A DNA stretch of 64,000 nucleotides from CAZUMH01 sp964621645 (GTDB taxonomy: Bacteria > Zhuqueibacterota > QNDG01 > JAGLOF01). The notes beneath the pieces are model-generated. The model was given only the letters and a program-made list of their open reading frames with translations. It was not told where the DNA came from and made no database searches. The position numbers and the translations under genes were made by a program. Location of the stretch: contig CAZUMH010000001.1 in assembly GCA_964621645.1 (NCBI GenBank), positions 37,587 through 101,586 of the forward strand. The letters run 5' to 3'. Position 1 is the stretch's first letter; each line of letters begins with the position of its first letter. This document shows, one piece after another, positions 42,532 through 52,369 of the stretch.

Positions 42532-45500
42532 ATGGAAAAGGGAAATAAATCCTCCATTGTGAATACATTGATCAGGTTCTCACTGGAAAACAAACTGATC
42601 GTCTTTCTCTTCTTTATCTCACTCATGGTCTGGGGTCTGCTGGTGGCACCTTTCGACTGGCATATCCCCGGCCTGGCCCGGGATCCGGTGCCGGTGGATG
42701 CCATTCCCGATATCGGTGAAAATCAGCAGATCGTCTTCACCAGCTGGAAGGGGCGCTCTCCCCAGGATGTCGAGGACCAGGTCACCTACCCCCTCACCGT
42801 CGCTCTGCTGGGGATTCCCGAGGTAAAGACGATCCGCTCCTACTCCATGTTCGGCTTTTCCACCATCTATGTCATCTTCAAGGAAAAGGCGGATTTTTAC
42901 TGGTCCAGGAGCCGCATTCTGGAGAAACTGAACGCTCTGCCACCCGGCACCCTGCCCCCTGACACCAAACCCTCCCTGGGGCCGGATGCCACCGCACTGG
43001 GGCAGGTCTTCTGGTATACGCTGGAGGGAAGGGATCACCAGGGGAATCCCGCCGGTGGCTGGGATCCAGAGGAGCTGCGTTCGGTACAGGACTGGTATGT
43101 GCGTTACGCCCTTCAGTCAGCCGCGGGAGTTGCCGAAGTCGCCTCCGTGGGAGGGTACGTCAAGGAGTATCAGATCGATGTGGACCCGGCCGCCTTGCGG
43201 GAGCAAGGAATCACCCTTTCCGATGTGTTCACTGCCGTCCGCGGCTCCAATCTTGACGTGGGAGCGCGCACTGTGGAAATAAACCGGGTCGAATATGTCA
43301 TCCGAGGACTGGGCTTCATCAGAAAGATGGAGGACCTGGAATACACCGCCGTGAAAACCCGGGATAACGTGCCGATTTACCTGAAAGATGTGGCCCATAT
43401 TTCCCTGGGACCGGCCCCCCGGCGCGGTGCCCTGGACAAGGCTGGAGCCGAGGCCGTGGGCGGTGTGGTAGTGGTCCGCTATGGCGAAAATCCCCTGGCC
43501 GCTATCAATAACGTCAAAAAGAAAATCCGGGAAATCAGCCCCGGATTGCCCAAAAAAACGCTGAAGGACGGTACCGTCTCCCAGGTGACCATAGTGCCAT
43601 TCTATGACAGATCCGGACTTATTTACGAGACCCTGGGGACCCTAAACCACGCCCTGCGGGACGAGATTCTCATCACCGTCATCGTCATTCTGGTGATGGT
43701 AATGCATTTGACCGCTTCGGCGCTGATTGCCGGCTTGCTGCCCATGTCGGTCCTGCTGGTCTTCATCGGCATGAAGATCTTTGGAGTGGACGCCAATATC
43801 GTGGCCCTCTCCGGCATCGCCATCGCCATCGGAACCATCGTAGACATGGGCATTGTCGTTTCCGAAAATATCCTGAAACACCTGGAGAAAGCCCCCCCCG
43901 AAGAAAACAAGCTGGAAGTGATTTATCGCGCCGCAACAGAAGTGGGCGGCGCCGTGCTCACCGCGGTTTCCACCACGATTGTCAGCTTCCTGCCCGTCTT
44001 CGCCATGCAGGCGGCCGAAGGTAAATTGTTCAAACCGCTGGCCTACACCAAAACGCTGGCGCTCATCGCCTCTGTGATTCTGGCGTTGACCCTGCTGCCG
44101 CCGCTGGCTCATATTCTAATGACCAGAAAGATTAAAAGCGAACGGGTCAAGACCGGATTCTATCTGGCCATTGGCATTCTGGGAGTCGTCTGTCTCATCA
44201 CCGTCTCCTTCTGGCCCGGCCTGGCCGCCCTCCTCTTTTCTCTTTTCGGACTGGTTCGTTTCAGGCTTAAAAAGAACATTACCCGAAGGATCCCCGCGGC
44301 CGCCAACTGGCTTATTATCTTTACCGTGGCCCTGATCCTCTCCACTACCTGGGCCCCTCTGGGATTCGGCCGTTCGGGATTTACAAATTTTATCTTTGTG
44401 GCCATTGTCCTGGCTGCCGTCCTGGGAGCATTGATGGGATTTATACGGATCTACCCCCGTCTGCTGGCCTGGGCCCTGGATCATAAGGTCAAAGCCCTGG
44501 CGGTTCCCCTGCTGGTGGTGCTCATTGGATATACCGTCTGGCTCGGCTTCGGCAATCTCACCGGCTTCCTGCCCGGATTTATGAAAAGGACTCGGCCCTA
44601 CCAGTATCTGGTGCATACCTTCCCCGGCCTGGGCAGCGAATTCATGCCGCCTCTTGACGAGGGCTCCTTCCTTTACATGCCCACCACCATGCCCCACGCC
44701 GGCATGGAGGAGGCCTCCGATGTCCTGCGGAAACTGGATATGGCCATCTATGCCGTACCCGAAGTCGATATGGTTGTAGGCAAACTGGGCCGGGCCGAAT
44801 CCCCCCTGGATCCGGCGCCGATCTCGATGATCGAAACCATCGTCAGTTACAAACCGGAGTATGTGGTGGATAAGAGCGGCAGGAGGATGAAATTTAACGT
44901 TGACAGAGAGGGCCGCTTTGTAAAGGACAAAAATGGCGAGCTCATCCCCGACTCCAGGGGCCGGCCTTACCGCAACTGGAGGGATCATATCCACACCGCG
45001 GACGATATCTGGGATGAATTGGTACGGGCGGCCCGGCTGCCCGGAACCACTTCGGCGCCGCGACTCCAGCCCATATCGGCTCGGCTGGTGATGCTGCAGA
45101 GCGGCATGCGTGCCCCCATGGGCGTCAAAATAAAGGGCCCTGATCTGGAGACCATTGAGAAGGTCGGAATGCGGCTGGAAAAACTCCTGAAACAGGTTCC
45201 GGATGTAGAATCATCCGCGGTTATTGCTGACAGGATTATAGGCAAACCCTATCTGGAAATCGCCATCGACCGCCGGGCCATCGCCCGTTACGGCATCCCC
45301 CTCAGCCGGGTGCAGGAGATCATCGAAGTCGCCCTGGGCGGCAAGCAGCTCACCACCGCTGTCGAAGGACGGGAACGATATCCCATCCGTGTGCGCTATC
45401 TGCGGGAGCTGCGAGGCGACCCGGAATCACTGCAATCGGTTCTGGTTCCCGGTCAAAACAAGGTGCAGATTCCGCTGGGACAGCTGGCGGATATCAACTA

Positions 45501-46302
45501 CGTCCGCGGCCCCCAGATGATCAAGAGCGAGGACACCTTCCTGGTCGGGTACGTGCTCTTTGACAAGAAGGAAGGCCGGGCGGAAACGGATGTTGTTCGG
45601 GAAGCGCAGCGCTTTCTGCAGCAGAAAATCGACACCGGCGAGCTGGTTATACCGGCCGGGGTCAGTTACACATTTGCCGGCAGTTACGAGAATCAGCAGC
45701 GGGCCGCCCAAAGGCTGCGCCTCATCCTGCCCCTGGCCCTTCTCGTCATTTTTCTGATTCTCTACCTCCAGTTCCGGCGTACCTCCACCACCCTCATTGT
45801 TTTTTCCGGAATCTTCATGGCCTGGGCCGGAGGCTTTCTCATGCTCTGGCTCTACGGCCAGGAATGGTTCCTGCGCTTTTCCTTCGCCGGGGTTGACATG
45901 AGGGCTCTTTTTCAGATGCATCCGGTGAATCTTTCCGTGGCCGTCTGGGTCGGATTCCTCGCCCTCTTCGGCATCGCCAGCGACAATGGTGTCATCATCA
46001 GCACCTATCTGGATCAGAATTTCGCTCGTTTGCGGCCCGGGACCATTCAGGATATCCGCGAAGCCGCCGTGGAAGCCGGCAAACGCAGGATCAGGCCGGC
46101 TATGATGACCACCGCCACCACCATTCTGGCCCTGATCCCGATTCTCACCTCCGTGGGCCGGGGAGCCGATGTCATGGTGCCCATGGCCATTCCTTCTTTC
46201 GGCGGCATGTGCCTGGCGGTACTCACCACCTTCATCGTGCCTGTTCTCTACGCTGCTGTGGCGGAAAAACGTCTGGAGAAAGGACAGAAAAAATTGCGCT
46301 GA
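42532..46302 (+). CDS. CusA/CzcA-type RND heavy-metal efflux pump
   Basis: 1256 residues, about 200 longer than E. coli CusA. The proton-relay helix is GIAIAIGTIVDMGIVVSENI. The pore and porter parts include VPVDAIPDIGENQQIVFTSW, MPPLDEGSFLYMPTTMPHAG and ARLVMLQSGMRAPMGVKIKG. The extra length lies in two places: about four added hydrophobic segments at roughly 530-650 between transmembrane helices, and a charged insert (DKSGRRMKFNVDREGRFVKD) in the porter domain. Two of the substrate methionines have likely equivalents, but RYGIPLSRVQ has Ile where Cus proteins have a Met (placement from memory). Metal specificity, Cu/Ag versus divalent ions, therefore stays open. Third gene of the operon. 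Confidence 0.93.
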   Translation: MEKGNKSSIVNTLIRFSLENKLIVFLFFISLMVWGLLVAPFDWHIPGLARDPVPVDAIPDIGENQQIVFTSWKGRSPQDVEDQVTYPLTVALLGIPEVKTIRSYSMFGFSTIYVIFKEKADFYWSRSRILEKLNALPPGTLPPDTKPSLGPDATALGQVFWYTLEGRDHQGNPAGGWDPEELRSVQDWYVRYALQSAAGVAEVASVGGYVKEYQIDVDPAALREQGITLSDVFTAVRGSNLDVGARTVEINRVEYVIRGLGFIRKMEDLEYTAVKTRDNVPIYLKDVAHISLGPAPRRGALDKAGAEAVGGVVVVRYGENPLAAINNVKKKIREISPGLPKKTLKDGTVSQVTIVPFYDRSGLIYETLGTLNHALRDEILITVIVILVMVMHLTASALIAGLLPMSVLLVFIGMKIFGVDANIVALSGIAIAIGTIVDMGIVVSENILKHLEKAPPEENKLEVIYRAATEVGGAVLTAVSTTIVSFLPVFAMQAAEGKLFKPLAYTKTLALIASVILALTLLPPLAHILMTRKIKSERVKTGFYLAIGILGVVCLITVSFWPGLAALLFSLFGLVRFRLKKNITRRIPAAANWLIIFTVALILSTTWAPLGFGRSGFTNFIFVAIVLAAVLGALMGFIRIYPRLLAWALDHKVKALAVPLLVVLIGYTVWLGFGNLTGFLPGFMKRTRPYQYLVHTFPGLGSEFMPPLDEGSFLYMPTTMPHAGMEEASDVLRKLDMAIYAVPEVDMVVGKLGRAESPLDPAPISMIETIVSYKPEYVVDKSGRRMKFNVDREGRFVKDKNGELIPDSRGRPYRNWRDHIHTADDIWDELVRAARLPGTTSAPRLQPISARLVMLQSGMRAPMGVKIKGPDLETIEKVGMRLEKLLKQVPDVESSAVIADRIIGKPYLEIAIDRRAIARYGIPLSRVQEIIEVALGGKQLTTAVEGRERYPIRVRYLRELRGDPESLQSVLVPGQNKVQIPLGQLADINYVRGPQMIKSEDTFLVGYVLFDKKEGRAETDVVREAQRFLQQKIDTGELVIPAGVSYTFAGSYENQQRAAQRLRLILPLALLVIFLILYLQFRRTSTTLIVFSGIFMAWAGGFLMLWLYGQEWFLRFSFAGVDMRALFQMHPVNLSVAVWVGFLALFGIASDNGVIISTYLDQNFARLRPGTIQDIREAAVEAGKRRIRPAMMTTATTILALIPILTSVGRGADVMVPMAIPSFGGMCLAVLTTFIVPVLYAAVAEKRLEKGQKKLR

Positions 46303-46403
46303 TATGTGAGAAGAAAGAGGGAATGCGGGCAGACATTCAAGTCCAGATAAAATCTTACACACATGGCCCTCGACATATATCGGGGCCATTGCAGGTATAT
46401 CAA

Positions 46404-46446
46404 CGAATAAAAATGGGCAGAAAGCGCTCATGGACGCCTTCTGCCC
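46404..46446 (-). terminator. Terminator between convergent pump and GEVED genes
   Basis: GGGCAGAAAGCG (46415-46426), loop CTCATGGA and CGCCTTCTGCCC (46435-46446): a 12-pair stem with one G:T pair. Read on the minus strand it is followed by ATTTTTATT, so it ends the GEVED gene (stop 46466). A second weaker stem (ATGGCCC with GGGGCCAT, 46364-46390) lies closer to cusA and may serve the plus strand. Confidence 0.7.
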
Positions 46447-46465
46447 GGTGGAGTGGAATAAAAAA

Positions 46466-49400
46466 TTACTTGAGGAAGATCATTTTCCTGACCGCCTTGT
46501 ACCCTCCCATCTCGATCCGATAGAAATAGATACCTGATGAAAGGCCTTTCGCGTTAAACACAACGATATGGCTTCCCGCTTCATACCGCTTATTGGTCAA
46601 CACTGCCATTTCTTCTCCCAGGATGCTGTAGACTTTCAGCGTGACGTTACAGGCCTTCTTCACGGTAAATCGAACGGTCGTCTCCGGATTGAATGGATTG
46701 GGATAATTCTGCAGCAGCTCGAATTCGCCCGGGATGCCAATGTATTGATCCTTTTCGCTGACATCGGTGACATTGACATTGATCAGATAGTCCTCAACCT
46801 CACCATCCGCGGCTGGCCCGTTGAAAGTCAGACCTCCGGCGGCGTTGAATCGGAATCTGGCAAAGAGAACCGAATCAGTGAACGCCGAATCAGGTATGGA
46901 ATAATTGAGGAAATTATTACCGGCATGCAGAGGCTGATTGATAAATATCTGTTCACCGCCGTCAAGCCAGTCACCATCGCTGTTGAAGTCGATCCAGGCG
47001 TTGATGAATCCGGAATCAGAAGCTGAGGCTGTCAATGTAGCGCCGGTTCCCGGAGAAAGCGGCGACGTAAAGAATATCCCGTCATCATCATTATCTCCCG
47101 CTATATCATCCCCGTCAGCCACATTGTTCGGCTGGCCGTCATTTTCGCTGTCAATCTTGTTGCCTAACATATACCCTGACACCCATTTATGCATGGCACC
47201 ACCGCCAGCCCAGAGGGTTGGATAGGGTGGGTCAGGAGCGTCACCGAAGTCAAATTTTGTATCCGCCGTGCTGATCAGGACTGCGTAATCCTCCACTTCA
47301 CCGATGGGAGGCAGATCGAGCTGATCGGGATAATCAGAGAAATGGGCCGGACCATCATACGACAATCCGCCGGTATCGCTAAAACGGAACCGGGCGTAGG
47401 TTATCCCGGGTGCCGCTGAAGCGGGCACGGCAATGGAGATCAGGTTCGTTCCCGAAGACAACTGACCGTCCTGCACGATCTGCTCCCCCGCGTCGTCCCA
47501 GCTGGAATCGGCGTTGAAATCAATCCAGGCATTCAAGATACCGGAACCGGAAGCGGTCACCTGAAGCTGCATGGTTTGTCCTGGAATCAAGGCTTTGGGG
47601 AAACTGACTCCATCATCATCATCCATACCATCATTATCATCCCCGGAACCGCCGGGACCCGGCTGACCGTCAGGATCAGGATCCACATAGTTCCCGAGAT
47701 GAAATCCCGACTGAATCGTGTGAATCGCCCCGCCGTCAACATGCAACACGCCGTAGGCTCGCGAGGGAACATCTCCGAAATCGAAGACATCGCTGTAGTC
47801 ATCGATTTTAATCAGATAGTCCTCGGTCTCACCGTCCACGAAATCACCTGAGCCGTCCCAGCCCCAATGTTCCACCATGGTTTTCGTGATTGTACATCTC
47901 ATCCAGGCATACCCGGCATTGGGACCGATTCTGAAGGTCGGCGGGGATTTTGTAGAGAGCAAGCCGCCGTCAGAAATGTAGAAATTACGCAGTACCCGTT
48001 CGGGAATCGTCGGGCTGCCGTCACCCGGGTCGATGATATCCTTCCAGTCACCATCCTGATTCCAATCGATGGCAACATTGATGTAGGCGCCGGTCTCATG
48101 CATATTTATCACGGTCATAAGATCGAGGTTGACACCCCAGGCGGCAATCTGCCCGATACTCCCGATGGTCTCGGGCAGTCCGGTGCCGTCATCATAAGCG
48201 ACCACGGTTTCAGAGCCGGCTGAACCGGTGATGTGATGAGGGAATACTCCCCGTAATCCGGCATCCCATTTATAGGACATGAGGAGCGTATTGTGGAAAT
48301 CCTCATCCGCATCATAGAAACCGGTAAACAGAGGACTGAAGCCGGCGTTTCCCTCATATTCATAATCCACTGAGTAACCAAAGTACCGGTCGCCGCCGTG
48401 AGCGTGCCTGATATACCCTTCACCGGTAACGTTGACACCGGTGGGGAACTGTCCTGTGACTCCGGTCGAGGGATAGGCCAGCGCGCCTTCAGGCGCGTCA
48501 CCGTAATCATACATCCCGTCGTAGGAGACGCAGATGAGATAATCCTCCGTCTCACCATCACTAAACGTACCGGAGCCGTCCCAGTCGGACGCTACCGGGG
48601 TATCGGAAAGAGTAACCCGCATCCAGGCGAATCCTTCCGTATTGCCGATGGTAAATTGAGGCGGACTCAGATCGCTCACTTTCCCCGTACCCGCGGGAAT
48701 GGGGAAATTTTGCAGCACATGCTCATCGGTATCACCCCAAGTACCGTTCTGGTTCCAGTCGATGAGAATATTCAGATAAGCTCCATCAGGATCGGTCACA
48801 CTGTAATGAATATCGAGGTAATTGTTATAAGCGAGATATCCCCAATGCACCAGCTCACCGGTTTCACCCAGCACTCCTTTATCCTGATGATAGGCACTGT
48901 AGGCCCAGTAATGCAGATACCCGCCGGTTTCACGGATCGTGTAGGCATGCGGCGAGATGAGACCGATATCGCCGGTTGCCAGGGAACTGGTTCTTACATC
49001 GTTCATTCCTTCATCCTGGTCGTAATCGCCGCCAAAGGGCGGCAGGACTCCGGCATTCCCGTCCGTCTCATAATCGACGGACCACCCCAGCTGCCTGGTA
49101 CCGGCTGTACCGTGTCTGACAAATCCGGCCGTGGTAATATCCTCGAAGGTGGGGAATTGACCGGTGACACCCAGATGAGGATAGGCCTCGGCATTTTCCG
49201 GGGCATCACCGTATTCGTAGAGAATCTCCAGCCGGTCGAATATATTGATGCGGTAGTCTTCCACCTCTCCGTTGATCGCGTCTCCGCCCACGGAATCGAT
49301 CGGCAGCGTGGAGTATCGGAACCGGATATAGGCTGTTCCAGCATGGAAAAGGGAATCCTCCACGCTGATGTCGATTTCATTGACACCAGCCTGTACCTGA

Positions 49401-51862
49401 ATCTTTGTCGCTTCATAGACAAAATTACCAGCTGCCAATGGCTTGCTGTTCTGCCCGTTCCCTGTGGATGGGTACCCGCACCAAATACCGAGGAATCCAT
49501 TCTGGGAGGCGCTTACCACCGCGGTCACCGTATCTCCCAGTACCCAAGCGCCCTTAAAGGAGACACCATCATCGTCATCGTTCTGGTCGCTGCTGAAATC
49601 ACCCATAGCCGTCGAATCAGGTGTGCCGTCCTCATCGGCATCCACGCCGGAACCGAGATAGATTTCTGGGTCAATCATATGGCGGGCGCCCCCCTGCTGT
49701 CGGAGCGTGGGGAACGGCCAAGGCGCATCTCCGTAATCGAACATCATCTTTCCGATGCGAACCCGGTAATCCTCAACCTCCCCGGCGTGTGAACTCGGTC
49801 CGTCGGAGCCTGGCAGCGCATCATCATCAGAGTAGCGGAAGCGGGCGTAAGTGTAGCCGATATGAACATCCGCCGGAATGAGACGACGGTAGGTGTTGGT
49901 TCCGTCAGAGGTAGTGATACCGTCAAAAATTTTCTCGCCTGCATCATTAAAATCGCCATCATGATTGAAGTCGATCCAGCCGTGCAGCAAGGGATAGAAA
50001 GGTGATGTATAGTTTCCCCAGGTGGTAATCTCGAAACTGCTCTCCTCTCCAGGAATCAGTTCGGAGAACACAACGCCGTCTTCATCATCATGGCCGTCGG
50101 TATCATCCCCCAAGGCATCAGGATCGGGACTTCCATCAAGTTCATTGTCAGTATAAGTGGTACCCAGAAAAATGAGGATATTCCCCCGATGACAGGCACC
50201 ATCGGGCTCGAGTGTGCCGTATGAATCGGGAGCGTCACCGTAATCGAGATATGCTTCGGTTACGGTGCACAAGTAGTCCTCAACCTCCCCGTTGCCGCCA
50301 CGGCCATAGGGGGTCAGGAGCGGATCGACGCTGTAACGGAAGCGGGCGTAGGTGTTGCCAAGTTCAGCGGTTTCCGGCACATTAAAATTCACCGGGTATA
50401 TCCCGGTGCCGTGGGTGTTATTATAATTAATTACATACTCCCCGGCATCGGCCCAGTCGCCATCCCGGTTCCAGTCGAACCAGCCGTGCAGGGTGCCGGT
50501 GCCTTTGCATGAAACAATCACCATTGACGCCTCTCCCGGAGTAAGCGCCATCCAAAAGAGAATGCCCTTTTCATCGTCTAGGTCGGTATCATTGTCACCT
50601 CTGGCGTTAAGTGTAGGCTGGCCGTTGCCTTCCAAATCGGGAGGTGTGCCGGGCATGTAGGAGTAGAGATCAGACCCCCTGTCTACCAGATAGATCGTAT
50701 CGGAAACAGTGTGTCTGGCACCGTTATGGGACCGGAGGGTGGGGTAATGATATATGTCGTCATCAGGAGCGTCCCCATAGTCAAAGAAGTGGAAATTCTC
50801 GATGTAAAACTGCATATCCTCTACTTCACCTTTTGTCACCAGCCCGGTGGCGCCGGGAATGGTGTTCTCGGAATAACGGAAGCGGGCAAAGGTATTGCCT
50901 TCCTTGGCGTCAGCCGGAACGACGATACCGATATCATTGGCGCCCGCTCCAACCTGAGTATCTGCCGCCTCTTCACCGGCGTCATCCCAATCACCGTCCT
51001 GGTTCCAGTCGAACCAGGCCTTGAGATATCCGCCTGATGATGCGGTAATCCTGACAAGGGCAGTGTCACCCGGGACAAGTTCCTGCAGCAATTCGATGCC
51101 GTCCTCATCATCGTTCCCGTCATTGTCGTCTCCGGTGGCAGTGGAATCAGGCTGTCCGTCAGTGTCGGCGTCCACACCCTGTCCAAGATAGATACCTTCG
51201 GCGATGGTGTGTCTGGCTCCGCCTTCGTTCAACAGGGTCGGATAGGGTGCGGGAGCGTCACCGAAATCATAGGAATCAGGCGGTGATGAATCGGTAATGG
51301 TCACCAGATAATCTTCCACTTCACCCTCATATCCATATCCGGTATAGGAAATACCGCCGTTGCTGTTGAAACGGAAACGGGCAAAAGTGTATCCTGCGGC
51401 AGCACCCGAGGGGACAGAGATGTTGAGAGTATTATTACCGGCTGAAAGGGCTTGATTTGAAAAAATATGTTCACCCGCATCGGCCCAGTCGCCGTCATCG
51501 TTAAAGTCGAGCCAGGCGTTCAGGGTGCCGCTCGCAGAAGCAGTGACAACAATTGTGGCCGTACTGCCTTTAATCAGTGTGGAGAAACTGACGCCGTCTT
51601 CATCATCGGTGTTATTATTGTCGTCTCCTTTTCCATCAGAAGAAGGTATTCCGTCATTTTCATCATCAACCTTGTTCCCCAAATAGAATCCAGCGACAAT
51701 TTTATGGTAGGCGCCGTTGGAATTCAATATTGTCGGATAGGGATTGGGGGCATCTCCAAAGTCATAGAGAGTCTTCTGGGCAAACACGGCATTCCCTGCC
51801 GCCAGCAAGAGAACAGCCAGCAGTATCCCTGTTTTTCGAACAACAGTACTAAACCTCATCAT
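46466..51862 (-). CDS. Giant secreted protein of nine GEVED repeats with type IX sorting domain
   Basis: 1798 residues; AGGAGG lies just before two consecutive ATGs. Signal peptide GILLAVLLLAAGNAVFAQ. Nine units of 160-220 residues each start YDFGDAP or a variant, pass through an Asp-rich segment (DDNNNTDDEDG, DTDGQPDSTATGDDNDG) that should bind calcium, then a LNAWLDFNDDGDWADAGE-type strand pair, and end at GEVEDY (seven units; one GEVEDM) or GETEDY (units six and seven). The last 90 residues hold LLQNYPNPFNPETTVRFTV and SSGIYFYRIE, the type A sorting signal. Such repeat proteins are taken to be adhesins or surface-layer components; no enzyme domain is present. It is a single gene with its own terminator. 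Confidence 0.9.
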   Translation of the reverse strand: MMRFSTVVRKTGILLAVLLLAAGNAVFAQKTLYDFGDAPNPYPTILNSNGAYHKIVAGFYLGNKVDDENDGIPSSDGKGDDNNNTDDEDGVSFSTLIKGSTATIVVTASASGTLNAWLDFNDDGDWADAGEHIFSNQALSAGNNTLNISVPSGAAAGYTFARFRFNSNGGISYTGYGYEGEVEDYLVTITDSSPPDSYDFGDAPAPYPTLLNEGGARHTIAEGIYLGQGVDADTDGQPDSTATGDDNDGNDDEDGIELLQELVPGDTALVRITASSGGYLKAWFDWNQDGDWDDAGEEAADTQVGAGANDIGIVVPADAKEGNTFARFRYSENTIPGATGLVTKGEVEDMQFYIENFHFFDYGDAPDDDIYHYPTLRSHNGARHTVSDTIYLVDRGSDLYSYMPGTPPDLEGNGQPTLNARGDNDTDLDDEKGILFWMALTPGEASMVIVSCKGTGTLHGWFDWNRDGDWADAGEYVINYNNTHGTGIYPVNFNVPETAELGNTYARFRYSVDPLLTPYGRGGNGEVEDYLCTVTEAYLDYGDAPDSYGTLEPDGACHRGNILIFLGTTYTDNELDGSPDPDALGDDTDGHDDEDGVVFSELIPGEESSFEITTWGNYTSPFYPLLHGWIDFNHDGDFNDAGEKIFDGITTSDGTNTYRRLIPADVHIGYTYARFRYSDDDALPGSDGPSSHAGEVEDYRVRIGKMMFDYGDAPWPFPTLRQQGGARHMIDPEIYLGSGVDADEDGTPDSTAMGDFSSDQNDDDDGVSFKGAWVLGDTVTAVVSASQNGFLGIWCGYPSTGNGQNSKPLAAGNFVYEATKIQVQAGVNEIDISVEDSLFHAGTAYIRFRYSTLPIDSVGGDAINGEVEDYRINIFDRLEILYEYGDAPENAEAYPHLGVTGQFPTFEDITTAGFVRHGTAGTRQLGWSVDYETDGNAGVLPPFGGDYDQDEGMNDVRTSSLATGDIGLISPHAYTIRETGGYLHYWAYSAYHQDKGVLGETGELVHWGYLAYNNYLDIHYSVTDPDGAYLNILIDWNQNGTWGDTDEHVLQNFPIPAGTGKVSDLSPPQFTIGNTEGFAWMRVTLSDTPVASDWDGSGTFSDGETEDYLICVSYDGMYDYGDAPEGALAYPSTGVTGQFPTGVNVTGEGYIRHAHGGDRYFGYSVDYEYEGNAGFSPLFTGFYDADEDFHNTLLMSYKWDAGLRGVFPHHITGSAGSETVVAYDDGTGLPETIGSIGQIAAWGVNLDLMTVINMHETGAYINVAIDWNQDGDWKDIIDPGDGSPTIPERVLRNFYISDGGLLSTKSPPTFRIGPNAGYAWMRCTITKTMVEHWGWDGSGDFVDGETEDYLIKIDDYSDVFDFGDVPSRAYGVLHVDGGAIHTIQSGFHLGNYVDPDPDGQPGPGGSGDDNDGMDDDDGVSFPKALIPGQTMQLQVTASGSGILNAWIDFNADSSWDDAGEQIVQDGQLSSGTNLISIAVPASAAPGITYARFRFSDTGGLSYDGPAHFSDYPDQLDLPPIGEVEDYAVLISTADTKFDFGDAPDPPYPTLWAGGGAMHKWVSGYMLGNKIDSENDGQPNNVADGDDIAGDNDDDGIFFTSPLSPGTGATLTASASDSGFINAWIDFNSDGDWLDGGEQIFINQPLHAGNNFLNYSIPDSAFTDSVLFARFRFNAAGGLTFNGPAADGEVEDYLINVNVTDVSEKDQYIGIPGEFELLQNYPNPFNPETTVRFTVKKACNVTLKVYSILGEEMAVLTNKRYEAGSHIVVFNAKGLSSGIYFYRIEMGGYKAVRKMIFLK

Positions 51863-52369
51863 GTCCTCCTGTCTTGATGTCTACAGAGAAAATATATATG
51901 TAAAAAACAGTATTCATCCAGAAGGCTGTCAATACATGAAAATGATTTCAGCTGTTCATCAGGGGTGAAACAGGGACAACATTTCACAGTTACGCTGTCA
52001 CCGCAAGGACGGTGTATCGACATATTCATACGTAAAAATACGCATCGAATAAGGGCGTAATAAGGATGTGTTCCGGTTACGACGACGTGTGGTGTATGCC
52101 AAGGTATGGATATTTTTGCTTGATGTCAATTTATTTTCAGATCTAACATTTCTGAATGTGAGTGACCGCCCCGGGCAATATTGCCTGGGATACAGTCTTG
52201 GGGGGCCTCTGCTCCGGATGAACGTTCAGGGGCATAGGAATTTTTGCTTAAAAGTTGCAGGCCTTAGACCCAGGAGGTTACGCATTAATGCGAGTCGGAA
52301 TATACAGGTCTCACTTCAAATGTTTGTGAGAATGTAATTGGCAAAGTGAATTGCCGTCAAGACTAAAGT
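51863..52369. other. Gene-free gap with a 12-bp perfect palindrome
   Basis: 507 bases upstream of the GEVED gene and downstream of the transglutaminase-like gene. The part near 51863-51960 should hold the GEVED promoter but no clear box pair was seen. CGCATTAATGCG (52281-52292) is a perfect palindrome of operator size. An 89-codon open frame at 52068-52337 has no binding site and arginine-rich, non-family content, so it is not called. Confidence 0.4.

Noticed and set aside
42619..46235. Long minus-strand frames opposite the RND pump gene
   Set aside because: Histidine/glutamine/glycine-rich shadows typical of antisense to GC-rich membrane-protein genes.
52068..52337. 89-codon plus-strand frame
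   Set aside because: No binding site, arginine- and valine-rich text without helices or motifs; probably chance in a gene-free gap.
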